Below, piece by piece: positions 1 through 12,272 of a DNA stretch of 64,000 nucleotides. Numbering within the stretch: the stretch's first letter is position 1; each line of letters begins with the position of its first letter. The position numbers and the translations under genes were made by a program. Source of the DNA: Cryptomeria japonica (lineage: Eukaryota > Streptophyta > Pinopsida > Cupressales > Cupressaceae); NCBI RefSeq assembly GCF_030272615.1, contig NC_081409.1, positions 204,415,949-204,479,948 on the forward strand, given 5' to 3'. Under the pieces are notes generated by a model, which saw nothing but the letters and a program-made list of their open reading frames with translations, had not been told where the DNA came from and made no database searches.

Positions 1-1085
1 ACGAATAGGCATCGGAAAGCTGGTTCCGAGCCCGACCTCATGGTGTTGGTAATTTTTTCCAATTTTTTTGTTTGATTGTGTTATTTTCCAATCAAAGTGA
101 GGTCTATTTTTTGCACTCCGGGAGACGTAGAATGAGCATCCGACCTCCGTTTTTCAAAAAAATTATATTTTCTGAAAGCGTGTGCTGTGTACTTTCCAGC
201 CATCTGAGTTTTATTTCTAGATTCTGCTCCATGCATATTTTATTCAGTTTTTTTCTTTTCAGCACTCTGGTGGATATTGTGGTTGTTTCAGGTCATGGGA
301 TCTCTTCTCTGAGTAGGATGTCTCTATTTTGGTTTATGTTTCTATTTCCAGTCTTGTTATCATTGTAGCTTGTATTTATGCAAATGCACTGAGATAAAGT
401 GCCATCATGCATTGTTTACTTGGAATCTTGCATATCTTGTGTCTTGTTGTACATGCACTATTGATCAAGTGCCATGAGGGGGTTGATGTTTGCCTGTTGT
501 TTGCCATCTTCCTTTGTCCAGTGAGTGTTCCTTCCATGACATTCGCCTCATGATGATGTGTCTCGGCACCTTTGATGTTCTTGGTTCTTCGTCATGCAGT
601 TTTTTTTGGCTATCCTTTTCAGTGTTCCTGTCCCTCTCCCACTTCCGCATTATGGGGAGGTTTATCCTGTTGGTTCTACTGCTTCCGTGGTTCGATTGAT
701 CAGATCTTCAGGCTTTGGTTTCTCATGCCATCTGTATCTTTGATTTCAGTTGTTTTTGCCTTGTTTGCCTCCTAATTCGAGTAGTGTCATTTGAGGGCAC
801 TCATGCAGATTACAGTCTTCTCTACCTAGTCATGTTCTAGTTCAGTGGATGTTCTTCAGATCAGCAGTTATTCTTTGACAGAGTTTGCAAGTTCTTCATG
901 CTTCAATGGTATTCTTTTCTATCTCTTTTTGGAGTAGAGTTTTGTTCCCATGTGGTTTTCTCTATTTCTCCAATTCATAGAGATTTCATTGTATTTGGGT
1001 ACCTGATCAGGCCTTGTTGCCGAGACCCATCTTTATTGCTTTCAGTAGTTGTTCTAGGTTTTAGCTTCTCCCTAAGTCTAGCTTA
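1..1085. other. Unassigned T-rich stretch, no gene recognised
   Basis: Short open frames occur here (about 60-98 codons) but none reads like a known protein. Composition is T-rich on the plus strand. It lies immediately before an LTR-like segment, so it may be the 3' internal part of an LTR retrotransposon; no domain supports that. Confidence 0.4.
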
Positions 1086-1500
1086 AGGGGGGTTTTAGAG
1101 TATTCGGGTATTTACTTGATTAATTAAATATTATTTGTTTAATTATTTAAGTTCCCTTTATCTCTTTTACACTTAAGCTAACTTTAGGTGCATATAATTA
1201 ATTATTTTAATTAATTATTATGTGCAAACCTAGGTTTTCCCTTTTAGGGTTTCTTGACCTATTAAAGGTTGAGTTCTTTCTTTTCATTGTATGAAGAAGG
1301 ATTATTAGTGACAATACATTTTGGAGATTATTGAGTTCTATCTTTTGGAGCATATTTTTCCCGTGTATTCTTTCCTTCTGTAATTTGCTTCATTGTTTCT
1401 CCTTGTAACAGGTTTTTCAGCTTGCAGAGATTATTTGGGCTCCTGTGGTGTTGTATTTTCTCAACTCCTATATAACATACCATGGACATATTAATCCTTT
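1086..1500 (+). mobile_element. Candidate 3' LTR start of a retrotransposon
   Basis: A purine-rich run that looks like a polypurine tract (TTAAGGGGGG at about 1083-1092) is followed by a segment rich in taattaat words. Next come a stretch resembling an R region and a T-rich segment around 1330-1450. This order is typical of plant Gypsy-type LTRs. No partner LTR, primer-binding site or pol was found in the window, so the assignment is tentative. Confidence 0.3.
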
Positions 1501-2959
1501 AAAATTTTAAATTATTAGAGCTCTCAATTTCAATGTTGACATGTGATAATGCTTAAACATTCCTATGGATTTGGGTATTTATAAATTTGATTTTACTCCA
1601 GATCTTAGGTTTGGATTTGACACTCCTTTATTGATAAAAGTCACAATAGATGTGAGGCTTTTTATAATTTTAACTTAGCATAATTTGAATTATATTTTTC
1701 TATAAGGGCAACATTTAGATTTCCACTTAGAGGATGGGCATCACCACATGAATAAATTTGGTCAATTAATGACTTATATTTCACATGATAGAGTAAAGAA
1801 TATGACTTTTGGCTTTACTTTAAGGGCTCTTTCCAAGTCTTCTTTCCTCTTGGGGACATATGCCAATCAAGAATTTACTTTAAGAAATTCGTAATCAAGA
1901 ATTTTCTTGAGAAACTAATGGTTAGGAGCTATTAAGTGTTAGAAAAATGGTGTCTGGACCTTGCAATAATAAAAAGGTCTTGTCAATAAAAATTTATTGT
2001 TGATACATGGGCGTGAGGGGTCGTAGGGGGTATCACCCTTGCGACCACTGGTCTCCTCACCAGCTAGGGGCTAGGGGTAGTATACCCTGGTAAGGGTTTT
2101 CAGGGGTAGCACCCCCAAAAATAAACTTTATTTATAATTTGTCATTGTAAATATTGACTTTTTATCATTAGGTCATAGATCTAATGGTGGATATTTTGTG
2201 CACTTTGTTTTCCCTAGAAGACAATCCTATTTTATGAGAGAATTGTACTATAGCTATGTATTGTGATGTATTATATAAGACTATGATAGCTATTGAGTTG
2301 CCTCTGGATCTTTGTTGGTGATACTCCTGTGAGGAGTTTACTCTACAAGTATATTATAATTTGTTGTTGATTTTTAAATAATATATTGGGCAACTTTTAG
2401 AGTGTGGGGTTTTCTAAAATAAAATCAAGACTTGAACATTGGGTAAAGCTTGGGCCTCTTCCTTTGACATTTGTTGTCAAATTCATTGCTGCAAATTCAA
2501 CATCCATTGTACACATTTTAGGCCGTCCTTCTCAAACAACACGACAAAGCAAGTACAACTTGTTCTGTTGTATTGTTTAGGCTAATATTATTAAATTGAC
2601 TGTATTGCTAGAATGTTTAGTTATTTTCATGATAGTCTTTGACTTTATACTCCTTGTAATTTCATTACATTGACCAAATCTACTGATGATTGGTACACTT
2701 GATTGTAGACAATTTCTTTGTGATTGTCTTGCATCATCAGTGCATAGTCCAACGCAGGCTTATTTATTTTTTATTGAAATTTTATGAAACCCCCCAAAAT
2801 ACCCTACATTATTTTATAAAAATAAATTAATAATGAAAACGACAAGAAATTTGAATGAATGAATGTTTTTAATAATGTCCATGAAGCTAAACAACCTATG
2901 GGACCCATAGATATCTAACAAAGCATGTGAAGCCCAAACAATTAAACCCAAATGGAATA
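1501..2959. other. Unassigned AT-rich stretch with a G-rich block at 2008-2125
   Basis: No gene seen. At 2008-2125 there is a contrasting G-rich block (ggggtcgtaggggg, gctaggggctaggggtag) followed by AT-rich sequence with a TATATAAGA-like word near 2272. The pattern could be part of another old LTR, but no boundaries are visible. Confidence 0.35.
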
Positions 2960-2986
2960 CCATGACTGGTAAACCTCTTTTTCCTT

Positions 2987-4790
2987 CTACAACTTGGATA
3001 TTTTGTTGTGTATCATTATTAGAAAATCTACAACTCTTGTTATCTTTTCTTCATCAAATAGATTACTCAATGTGTTTACATTTAGTGTCTCAACATAATT
3101 GATCCAAATGTCATTGTAGGCTAGACACTCCATGATGTAATGCCATTCAGTCTCCACCACCCCTTGAGTGCAATATCTACATCTTCTATCTTCCCATTCC
3201 TCTTTGGGTGTCATCCATCTCCCGTTTCACATCTAAGTTGATGTGAGCTTGTCCTTATCTAAGCAATTAACATTTTTTCCTTCCACTTTATGTCCATTTC
3301 TATATAGATTGAAAATGTTTGATATAGTATTCCTTTTTCCTCCCTATTTGGCCTGGCCACATGTTTTCTTTGAATTTTTCTTGCACATATTTATTTATTT
3401 ATCCATTATTATTTGGGAAATAATTTAGGTTAATATCCCATTTATTCATCCACTTAATGTTTTGTTTCATCCATGTGCTCTTCCTTCTGTCTAGTCTTTC
3501 TCTCACTGCCAATTTTGGCCAATGATGTACCTCCATGTTTTCTAACCTCTTTAAGTTATAACTTAGTAGTTGGAACATATTTGTTGTTTCAATAGGGAAA
3601 TTCCCCACCTCCACTAGGACAATCTCATATGGGACAGATGACATAATCTTGAGACTAGTTGTAATTAAATATTTTTGTAATTTCTCTTTTTGTTTCCATT
3701 TTCTTGTTGAAGTGATTGCCCCATACTTCACATCCATATAATACCACCAAAACCACAAGAATCCCATAAAAAATTTTCTTAGTTTTCCAAACCCATAGTT
3801 TAGCTCTTCTACATCTATTTTCAAGTGAGTATAAGGCTTTCCAAACCCCTTGAATCCTTTTTGCTCTGCATGTTCCCAACTAAGTTTATTGTGGAAGTCT
3901 AGACAAAGGTACTTATATTCATTGACCATTTGTAAGAGGTTGCCCTTAAAAATGAATTCTCTATGAACCTTCTTTGTCTTCAATGTGAAGATCATGACCT
4001 TGGTTCTACTAGTGTTCACCTGCATCCCCACCTCATGACAAAAATGTTTTAGAGCCTTCAAGAGTTCTTTCAAATTTTGTGCTATTTTTAACATTAAGAT
4101 AAGATCATTAGCATATAAAAGCCAATTTATTACATAATTGGTCAAATGACCTCCCCCATCACCAAACTTGTTTATCCATTCCACTAACTTGTTAATGTAT
4201 TTAACCCGAATAGGGTAGGGGATAATGGGAAGCCTTTCTTGACCCCAATGTCACTTCAAAAGCATTTCGATAATTGGGCTGTTTGGTTCGTATCTTAGCT
4301 AGAATTGGTCATACAATCTATGATGTTCAATAGCTCTATATTGTATTGGAATTTCCAATTCTTCTATTGTACTCCACAATTTTCTTTTGGGTACTGTGTC
4401 AAAAGCTTTTTTGAAATCAACAAAGAAACAAAAGACTTCCTTTCCCTATTTATCCCATGCCTTCTCAATCAAATGTCTGAGTGTAATGCAAAAATCAATG
4501 GTAGAGTGCTTTGGCCTGAAGCCCACTTGCTCTTTTGCTCTCTTTCCCTCATTTCTAGCCCAAATATTGATTTGTCTTTCAATCATGCTCCCAAAAAGTT
4601 TACCCAAGAAAATATTGATCATTATAGAGTGGTGACTTGAGGGGTTATTGATGTCATCATTTTTTAGCAAGGGGATGACAACACTAGTTGACCAATTTGT
4701 TGGGAATCCATTTTGGATGTTTCCATTGGATATTTTTTTGATGTGAGGTGTGAGGATTTCCAATACCCATCTTAAATGTTCTTCTTGTAT
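2987..4790 (-). pseudogene. L-a ORF2 reverse transcriptase and C-terminal Cys/His motif
   Basis: The upstream block (4763-4446) reads WSTSVVIPLLKN and later EQVGFRPKHSTIDFCITL, which are RT fingers motifs. A broken piece near 4250-4200 gives GVKKGFPLSPTLFGL (motif B). The next block (4184-3399, 261 codons) contains LLYANDLILM, the catalytic YADD box with Asp changed to Asn, followed by the thumb. The last block (3214-2987) has a CxxC-H-C zinc-like motif, CRYCTQGVVETEWHYIMEC. Frameshifts separate the blocks. The mutated YADD and the breaks mean no activity. Confidence 0.85.
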
Positions 4791-6240
4791 GCCATCTATG
4801 TCTCAAGCTTTACCCACCGCAAACCTTCTAATTTCTTTTTTGATATTGTCTAAAGAGAAGAGTTTAATTCTTGATCTGATCATCGATGGGGTATCTTTGT
4901 CCTGATCTCTCTCATATAACTGCATTGCATATTCTAGCCATTGAAATGTGTGATATTATTTTCTTTGTCCGTGTCTCTTTGCTGCAACTCTTTCCAAAAG
5001 CCTCTTGGATTGTGCCTCCCAATCTTAATCAACTCTTTCCTTCTTGTTTACATGTAATCCTCTTTTTTCATTCTCAGTAGTTTTGTATATTCTTTGTTCT
5101 TACCCCATATTTTGACTACTTTCTTTGCTGCCTTACATTCTTCATCATGGGTTTGTGAGAAAGCTATTCTTGTTGCCCCTTTTAGGTCTAGACATTTTGC
5201 ATGAGTTGAGAGGATTTAGGATTATAGAGGTCAACTTGATGATGCCTGTCATTTCCTTGTTTGAATTGACCAGCCCATTGTCTCCCTCAACATGTAGCTA
5301 TTTTTTGAGCATTGTTCAAAAGATTTCTTGATTTTTATGTGTCAAGAGGATAGTCCCTTGAGTGACCTATTTCATTTCTATTTGTTGCATCTTGTTTTGG
5401 TGTTGATGATCTTTTTGCATGCTAATCTTTACTTATATTGTGTTGTGATCTAATTTCATTGCCTATGAGACAGTCCTTCACCTCTATATCTATTACACTT
5501 GTCATAAGTTTCTTTGAGCTTATAACATGATCTACCACTCTTTGACCATTGTAAGTGTGACATGTAATGTTCCCTTAACTTAGCCAAGGCTTTAAACAGT
5601 TGCATATAATAAGATCATACAAACTAGTGCCAACTCCTAGCAATTATGCCCCATAATGTGTGATAGCTCCCTTTTCATCTTGAGACATTCTTTCCCATTT
5701 TTGGCTCCCTTCTTACTCTAACCATAAAGAATTATCCCCTATTCCCTCTTCATTATTAATATAAAGAGATTGATTATTGTTTGTTCTAGCATTAAATTCT
5801 TCAATTAAGATGATTTCACCTTTGTGGTTATATGCTGATATATCTTTTTTCAGGGTTGCGTAGCGGTCCTCTTTGTCTAATTTCCTCTTCTTATAGGATT
5901 TTGATCCATAAGGAGCAAAGTAGCATGCCGCAAGATAGATAGTGAACTTTTTATCCTCTTTTTTTATTTATGTGTACTACTTATTCAGATCTTCCTTTTC
6001 TACATGTATAATTCTTTCCCAAGAATCTCTTACTAAAATTGTTACTCCTCCATGACCCTTTCCACTTTTAGTTAGCTCATTCCATGCTAATACCTTCATA
6101 TATCCCTCAAAGTTTGGGACCTTACATCCTTCATGCTAATGTGTTTCAAGGATGACAATCACATCCATCCCCTCCGCTATGGGCCCTAAACCAGGCCCTG
6201 TCCTCCAAGGGCAACCTCTACGATTCTATCTTACCATTGA
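4790..6240 (-). pseudogene. L-a ORF2 endonuclease region
   Basis: The endonuclease nicks target DNA for target-primed reverse transcription. Translating the minus strand across several frames and stops recovers the APE-like landmarks in order: ILETH near 6150, KGHGGVTILVRDSWERI near 6060-6010, a segment ending in YFAPYGS near 5910, and EEFNART near 5800, where the family normally has GDFN. The GD to EE change, plus in-frame stops, makes it inactive. The stretch 4860-5500 is the linker to the RT and is badly eroded. Confidence 0.7.
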
Positions 6241-6296
6241 GAGGTGTGCTCGGGGGGCTTGCCTTCCTATTTACTCTGTGCTATTTTTTTGTTGAA

Positions 6297-7260
6297 CTAG
6301 GTTTGCCCTCTATACATCCATGCTTCATTACCTACACTCCTTGCTACTACAACTTTTTCCCATTCTTTCCTTCTCTCTTCTAATTGTAAAGGAGTTAAAT
6401 CTTCATCTATAAAAAATCTTGTACCTTTGAGAAACCTTTTATTCCTCAAAATGTTGTTCTTGTCCTCAAGACTTTTCAATGTTACTCTTACATTTCTATT
6501 TCTTCCATCTTGTGACACTCTACCAATTCTGCTTTCTTGATGAATATGCCCTATCCACTTCAAGTTGTTTGCTAGAAAGTCTTTTATTAAGCTATCGGTA
6601 TGCTCACCTTCCTTGTAATCCTTCAAACCTTTTATTATTATATTTGTTGCCCTTTCTTTTCACTGTCTTTCTTCCCCTGTTTGCATTTTGATTTGCTTAG
6701 ATCTATAAGTTCCTTTTGATTCTCTATTGACCCCTTCATTACTTGTGCCCACGATTTTACCTCTTCTAACTGCTCCTTTAGTTTAGCTTATTCGATCTCT
6801 ATGTTTGCTATTGTTGATTGGAACTCTTGTAGATGTGCAGTGTTTCTTTCATCCGAAGTTGTAGGAAAATTTCCATTTTTAATCTTCTTTAGTTCCTCCT
6901 TCATGGCCATGATTTCTTGCTGCCTTGTTTCCAAATTGGCTTGTAGTTTGACGATTTCCTCTTTAAGAAACTTGTTTGCTTGCGCTATTTTATGATTGGT
7001 GTCTACGACCTCTTGCTATTTATTATACTTAAACCGTTCCAGCGCTTCCAAACGTTCAATTCTCCTCTTTAATCCCATCAACTCGTTAATGTATAGGTTT
7101 GAGGATGAAATTAGAGGTGTTGAATTAGGGCTGTATTGGTCCATCTTGCTGTCATCTTCTAACTCCTCTACAATTTTTGCCTTTTGTTGTTTTGTTCCAC
7201 TAATGCAGTTGAACTGATGCTCTTATTGGCATGTTCTTTCAGCCTAGTCTTCATGATCCA
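6297..7260 (-). pseudogene. L-a ORF1, coiled coil plus L1-like RNA-binding domain
   Basis: ORF1 proteins of L1-type LINEs trimerise through a coiled coil and bind element RNA. Here the upstream part (about 7180-6680, minus) reads as heptad-rich sequence full of K, E, L and Q, with at least one stop. The downstream part (6626-6297, 109 codons open) has the pattern of the L1 ORF1 RNA-binding and C-terminal domains: a basic segment with RNRNVRVTLKSLEDKN, then FIDEDLTPLQLEERRKEWEK. The final stop is just upstream of the endonuclease region. Decayed, so not a functional gene. Confidence 0.7.
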
Positions 7261-7379
7261 TTTGCATTTCCATCCTTGTATTTGCTTGCTCCTTTTGCAC
7301 CTTATGAATAATTGTTGTTTAGTTGAAGTTTACTATCGTTGGTAAGATAGTGATAAACTTAATGTGTCCTAGCCACCTT

Positions 7380-7699
7380 AACCTCCTAGCTATTTTAGCT
7401 TGCCTTTACTGTAAAATCCTATTATATTGCTTGGCATTAACAATTGCAAGTCCTTTCACATTTGAAACTTTGTCTTGCCCACATGCATAAGATTCCATAC
7501 TCCTTGCTGAGATACCCGTGGTGTACGGCATCATACTGCCTGTCAGAAGCACACTTTCATGGTTATTCCCAAATGAGACATTGCGTTCATCTCCTTTATA
7601 TTTTGAGAAATTTATTAGTAGATCCACCTCCTGTCTTGTGATATTTTCCACCATATTGTCTGATTTTGATGTTTTATGTTGTGGATGGTTAACTCCCAT
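7380..7699 (-). pseudogene. NF-YA-like gene fragment
   Basis: NF-YA is the CCAAT-binding subunit of the trimeric factor NF-Y. On the minus strand, the frame opening at 7699 ends with LAIVNAKQYNRILQ, then a stop (7408-7406), then RQAKIARRL in the same frame. VNAKQY-x2-IL-x2-RQA is the hallmark start of the NF-YA core domain, and the upstream residues fit the variable region before it. The stop sits where the family has Arg, and the DNA-recognition half of the domain does not follow. This is therefore a truncated fragment, possibly carried with a mobile element. It abuts the 5' side of L-a. Confidence 0.6.
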
Positions 7700-8102
7700 G
7701 AAAAGATATGCTGTGATTTATGTTGTGGGTTTTCTAATGTTTATGGATTGCCAGTTTTGTCTTTTGTGGGCCAGTGAGACCCTTTGGATCTGCTTTGTCT
7801 TTACCTGCGGCCCTTTTCTCGATTGGATCTATCTTGTGTTTCCGTGAGCGCTCAGCCTTTTCTGCGTTCTCCCAAATTACAGACCCCTGCATTCTACGTT
7901 CTCCTGCGTTGAGATTGTCGTTTGCCAAACGTGGAATTGTGATCATTATCTCTTAACGACTTACAGTCAATTTGAAGCTGTTTAACGTGGTATTAGTATT
8001 ACGAATGTCAAAGCAATAGCTGTTTAAATCTGCCAAAATAAAAAGTTATCTAGTCCGCAATTGCTTTTCAAGTGTAATTGTAGAATTCGTTTAAATTCTC
8101 AG

Positions 8103-8327
8103 CCTCCTGTTCTCACATATGCCACTTATGCTCTCTTGAATTGGCGTATTGTGGACAAAAGCTCTGCAATCGAGCTGGGAAACATAGTCTGTCTTCATAA
8201 TTTGTATGGTGGTTTGGACGAAGAATGGTTTCGTCTTGTCCATGTTGATATTGAGGCCAAGGCAGGTGTAGGATTGAAGGCCGTGGTGGATGCCCATGAT
8301 GCTGTTGCTCAACAAGATGTGGCTCAG
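8103..8327 (+). CDS. Isolated exon of an indoleamine 2,3-dioxygenase family gene
   Basis: This family uses heme to open the indole ring of tryptophan. The 75-codon block translates as PPVLTYATYALLNWR, then IELGNIVCLHN, then GGLDEEWFRLVHVDIEAKAG. That matches the central part of the IDO fold (PP-x-L-x-YA, NW, then the LV-x-x-x-x-EA segment). It is flanked by a textbook acceptor (TTCTCAG|CC) and donor (CAG|GTGAGG), and both ends are phase 0. No stop or frameshift occurs inside it. I could not find neighbouring exons, including the heme-ligand region. It is either one exon of a gene with very long introns extending out of the window or a transposed fragment. Confidence 0.65.
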
Positions 8328-9209
8328 GTGAGGGAATCTAACTAACTACATGGCATTCATTGTTTATATACGTTCTTGTTCTTGCCGTGGGCTGCTTGTT
8401 CATGAGGCCCGTGTCAACAGAATACAAGCTTACCGTTAGACCTGAGAAGAATCATGAACTTTTGATACTAATCTTGAGCTTATCTCTTCTAGCATGCTCG
8501 CAGTTGGCCATCTTTTGAACCATCTAGTTTATCTCTGGAATTCTGTACCGTGGCAGTTGGATCCATTAACAGTTTCCTATATGTGTTTCTTGTGAAATAA
8601 AAAATATACTAAAAATCCTTTTTATTACTTTTATAATATGATTTAAAAAAACTAAAATGTTTAAACAATTTTATATAGTAAAAAAAAAAAAAAAAAAATT
8701 TTAAAATATATAAATGAGAAATTATAATTTAAAGAAAAACAGAAAAAAATATCAACATTTGAATATTTAATGTTCCAAACAAAATTATTTACCAAAAATA
8801 TCTTGGAGAATGGAAAAGGGAAAAAAAATAAAGAAAAATATAATAAAAGAAATCATGTATATTTTTTCACAAGGGCCAGTGATATGATGACAAACTATGA
8901 AACAACGACTTACTTTACGATGAAATAACATTGAAACAAAGCGACCCCTTGCTCCATGTACCCATGCCTTTGCTTATGAACATTTTTTTGCTTAAATGCG
9001 AGCAATTAAGTGTTCAATGCAAATTCAAAATTGTTGGAAAAGGATAATTAAGATTTTTTTCCTATTTTAGTGGAGTAGTAATTTGTGGAGTTAGTATTCC
9101 CATGAATATAAAATTTTGCTCCTTATTTTGGCTAGCAGTGCACAACTTTTCAAGCAATCATCTTAAATTGTATTTCTAAATAAATCTATTGAAATTATTA
9201 ATAATAATT
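8328..9209. other. Unassigned AT-rich stretch
   Basis: Intron-like or intergenic sequence after the dioxygenase-like exon, with an A18 run at about 8681-8698. I saw no further exon of the dioxygenase family and no repeat boundary until 9210. Confidence 0.4.
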
Positions 9210-10066
9210 TTTAGAGATAAAAATTGGAGAAAAAAATGGTGGATTAAAAAAAGAAAAACAATTTGTGGAACATGTGTCATTTTTCCCAATATGCAGTTGT
9301 AGAAAGAATGTTGAAACCTGATTATGTGTGCTTGCCTAGGTGGGAAGGACTTTCTGAATTTGTCTTTGTTACCTTTTGGAGGAGTGCTTATTTTTGTGGG
9401 ACACGATTCTCTTTGTTCTTGCTCTTTACATTCTTGATAGGACTTTTGAGAGCATTTGCATAGCTTTTTGGTTTTTCCTCTTATCCTTTTCCCAACCACA
9501 AGAGAATATAGGGTGTTGTGGAAAAGAAAAGGGCTAAAAATAAGTAGTAAGACAAAATGTCACATCATCTATAAATTTCTTTCCTTTTGTTTAAAGATTT
9601 TAATTTCTTTTTTTCCTCAAATTTTAAGTGCATGGATTATTATTAATACTATTAATACAAATAAAAAATAATTAAACATTCATGGACAACTAGTTTGACA
9701 AATAATTCTTACATTCATGAACAACTAGTTTGACAAAGAATTATTAAATAAGTTGAGTAGTGCCACCTAAGGTAATGAGGAGTACCTGCCTTTATAGTAT
9801 TGTAATAAACTATTATAATTTTAAATTATTTTTTATTTCAAAATTATATTGTTTCAATATAAATTATAACTCATTTTAAAAAAATAATATTAATAATTAT
9901 AATATTTTATAAATATTATAGTGAAAAAATATATTTTCTTATGAATATACTCCTAATTTAATTAAAAAATTTATATAATTATATTTAATAATAAAACTAA
10001 TCATAAAATTAATTATTAATTATAATAAAATTAATTTTAAACTTAATTACTAATTAATTAAATTTA
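9210..10066. repeat. Copy A of the 3.5 kb duplicated unit, left arm
   Basis: From TTTTAGAGATAAAAATTGG at 9210 this matches copy B from 36105 almost base for base, including a short direct repeat around ACTAGTTTGACAAA (9690-9740). The match stops at the L-b insertion and resumes at 19158. The short open frames here are the same as those in copy B and look non-coding. Confidence 0.85.
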
Positions 10067-10068
10067 AG

Positions 10069-10115
<47 letters not shown>
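10067..10115. repeat. Target-site copy expanded into an (AT)n microsatellite
   Basis: The left target-site copy AGATTATATAT (10067-10077) runs straight into about 20 AT dinucleotides. Copy B has only a short version at the same position, so the array grew after, or together with, the L-b insertion. Confidence 0.85.
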
Positions 10116-10118
<3 letters not shown>

Positions 10119-10331
10119 TTATGTCATATGGCTCTACAAGTGAAAAACTGTTGCAATGTCTATGCGACATCTAATCTGCTATCGAGGTCTACGTATGGCA
10201 ACTTTCTGGGCTTCGGGAATAGATTTTATGTTCTTGCTAGCAGCCACTAGGAAGATGACCTTGTCTCGGCAGCAACGAAAACTTAGGAACAATAGACATT
10301 CTTCGCGAAAACCAAATACTCACTGATAGAG

Positions 10332-12272
10332 ATGGGAAGGGCTCCCCCTCCTCCTCCATGCGTTGACGATTGAAAGTGGCAGAAGGCTAGATGCAAGCAA
10401 CCCAAATGCCTAGCTAGTGGGCCGAATCGTCAGCCAATATGCCATTACTGCCGCCCTCTGTATCATTCGAAAGAGGGTTTTTTAAAACCTACCCATAAAG
10501 ACAAAACCTTTAACTGGGGAAGCACTCACCGGCGGAAATTCACACCAAAGATTTTGAGGGGCTTGGATACCTGTGCAAGTCATTCACTGCAACATCATCA
10601 GAATTCAGCAGTGGACAAACATTTTAAGAGTGTCCAATCGAAGTGTCCATCAGCCACAGAGGATAGTTCTGTTTTAGAAATCAACAATCAAACCCTAACC
10701 AAGTATCACAATTTAAAGGAGGCTAAGCATCCTAAGCCGATTTCACCTTCAAATCTTCTAGCTAAGCCTAATGGGTTGGTCATTGAAATTGATACCCATA
10801 CTAAGATCGGGTATCAAATGCACTGCAACGACCGAATGCTCTTTGCTCGGTGGAAAGGTTGGGGGACCCCGTCTAATCAAATTGCTAATTCGGTGTCGGG
10901 TTCTCTCAATAACCAGGTAAAAATTGACATCCTTCTTGATAATTTCTTAGCTATTGAATGTGGTAATCAGAATTTGAGAAATTTTTTGCTAAACAGGGAC
11001 ATATTAACATTTAAGGGTCTAGAGTTTGATTGCTGGGAATGGCAACCCCTCTTTCTTCCATCTCAATTCAACTCTTGTATGGTTAATAGAGCAATTTCAC
11101 TTGAAAACATTCCTGTAGAATTGCGAAATAATGATTTTTTAAGAATTATAGGCAACAAAATAGGTAAATTTGTAGAAGTTAGGAAATCAGCCCTAAGCTT
11201 CTTTAACCAGCTTTTGATCGTTAACATGGATATTAACATTAAATCTTTAGAGCCCATAACAATAATATGTGATAATTCCTGTTTAACCCTAGAATTACCC
11301 TTTTATAATGGTTCTTTCGAAGATATTATGCCAATGAAGATCCCCTCTGAGAAACCTTCCCCTGAATCATTTCTCAAGTCTAATGGTGCCCCATTCAGAT
11401 TTGTGGAACGAGGGGGTTTTACCTTTGAGGGCTTTAAGAATAATATTAACACTAATCATCTCACTGCAGACCTATGTCCCCATAGCTCCCCTGTTCAGAC
11501 CTCTCGCTCCCCTCTACCTCCATTGCCAACTATTAATCCACCTATAGTTGACTATTTTCTTAGGGATCGAGACCTGGAAGAGGGTGAAATCAGTGAGTGG
11601 CCCCCTCAGATACAGAAGCTTGGACTGACACCATCATCTAGCTCTCTCATCCCACTAGAGAGGGTGAGTCCCTTGAGGTCTCCCCCTTTAATGGAACTAA
11701 CCTCCTCTGTACAATTAGTGGAGAAGGATAATCTTTACCTGGATCTAGGAATGGCATCCTTGCAAGGTCAACCATTCTCTCAAGTCTCATGTATGGAGGT
11801 CGCTAAGGAGGTAGATGTTTGCCCTCCATCTTTGATGGTTGTTTCTGATATAATTGAAGAATCTGAAAGTGACCGTGTGGCCAAGGAAGTTAACATCATT
11901 GCCAATTTTGTAGGGGAAGAAGTAGTAAACGACCTTATGGATCAACTGGTTGATGAAATTTGTGATGATGAGGAATTGCAAAGACAAAGGGATCTCCTTG
12001 TCAAAAATCTAGTAGATATTGCCAAAGTCGACTTAGAATCAGATGAATTCTTTATAGCTTCAAATAACTTTGAAAATGATAATCCAAATACCCTAGGCAT
12101 TCTCAGCTCTGATAAAAGCAAAGGCTCTCCTGACTGTGCTAAACTCAGTAAGAGAAGAGGCAGGAGATCCCTTGCTGAACTAAGATCCAAGGATGGAGAA
12201 GCAAGGGGTCAGTCTAAAATATCTACTCTTTTTAATGCAGGGGAGGGGAAGTTCCTCCCCACAAAGCCATGA
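10332..12272 (+). pseudogene. L-b ORF1, DUF4283-type RNA-binding protein
   Basis: In plant L1-type LINEs ORF1 carries a DUF4283-like domain thought to bind element RNA. ATG at 10332 opens a frame interrupted only by TGA at 10371 (14th codon). The rest runs open for over 630 codons. Near the N-terminus a Cys-rich stretch (CKQPKC and CHYC) may be a zinc-binding site. Around codons 145-235 the pattern KIDILLDNFLAIECGNQNL, then GLEFDCWEWQPLF, then ENIPVEL fits the DUF4283 region. The C-terminal half is acidic and low in complexity, ending in a basic RGRRSLAELRSK tail. The stop overlaps the ORF2 start as ATGA, suggesting coupled re-initiation in the ancestor. Confidence 0.75.

Larger units (their letters stand above)
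2960..7330 (-). mobile_element. LINE L-a, decayed, L1-like ORF1
   Basis: On the minus strand the order is: coiled-coil plus nucleic-acid-binding ORF1 (about 7260 to 6297), apurinic-type endonuclease (6240 to 4790), reverse transcriptase (4790 to 3399) and a terminal Cys/His motif (3214 to 2987). All parts are broken by stops and frameshifts. No RNase H domain was found after the RT, and ORF1 is of the L1 coiled-coil type. L-a therefore belongs to a different clade from the RNase H-bearing LINEs further along. Ends are approximate; no target-site duplication could be identified. Confidence 0.8.

Noticed and set aside
7734-7946. Upstream exon of the NF-YA-like fragment
   Set aside because: The Lys/Glu-rich translation has no NF-YA similarity and no splice sites link it.
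9176-9671. Possible genes, because the frames are duplicated at 36000-36464
   Set aside because: The similarity is DNA-level duplication of a non-coding arm; no domain, and stops differ between copies.
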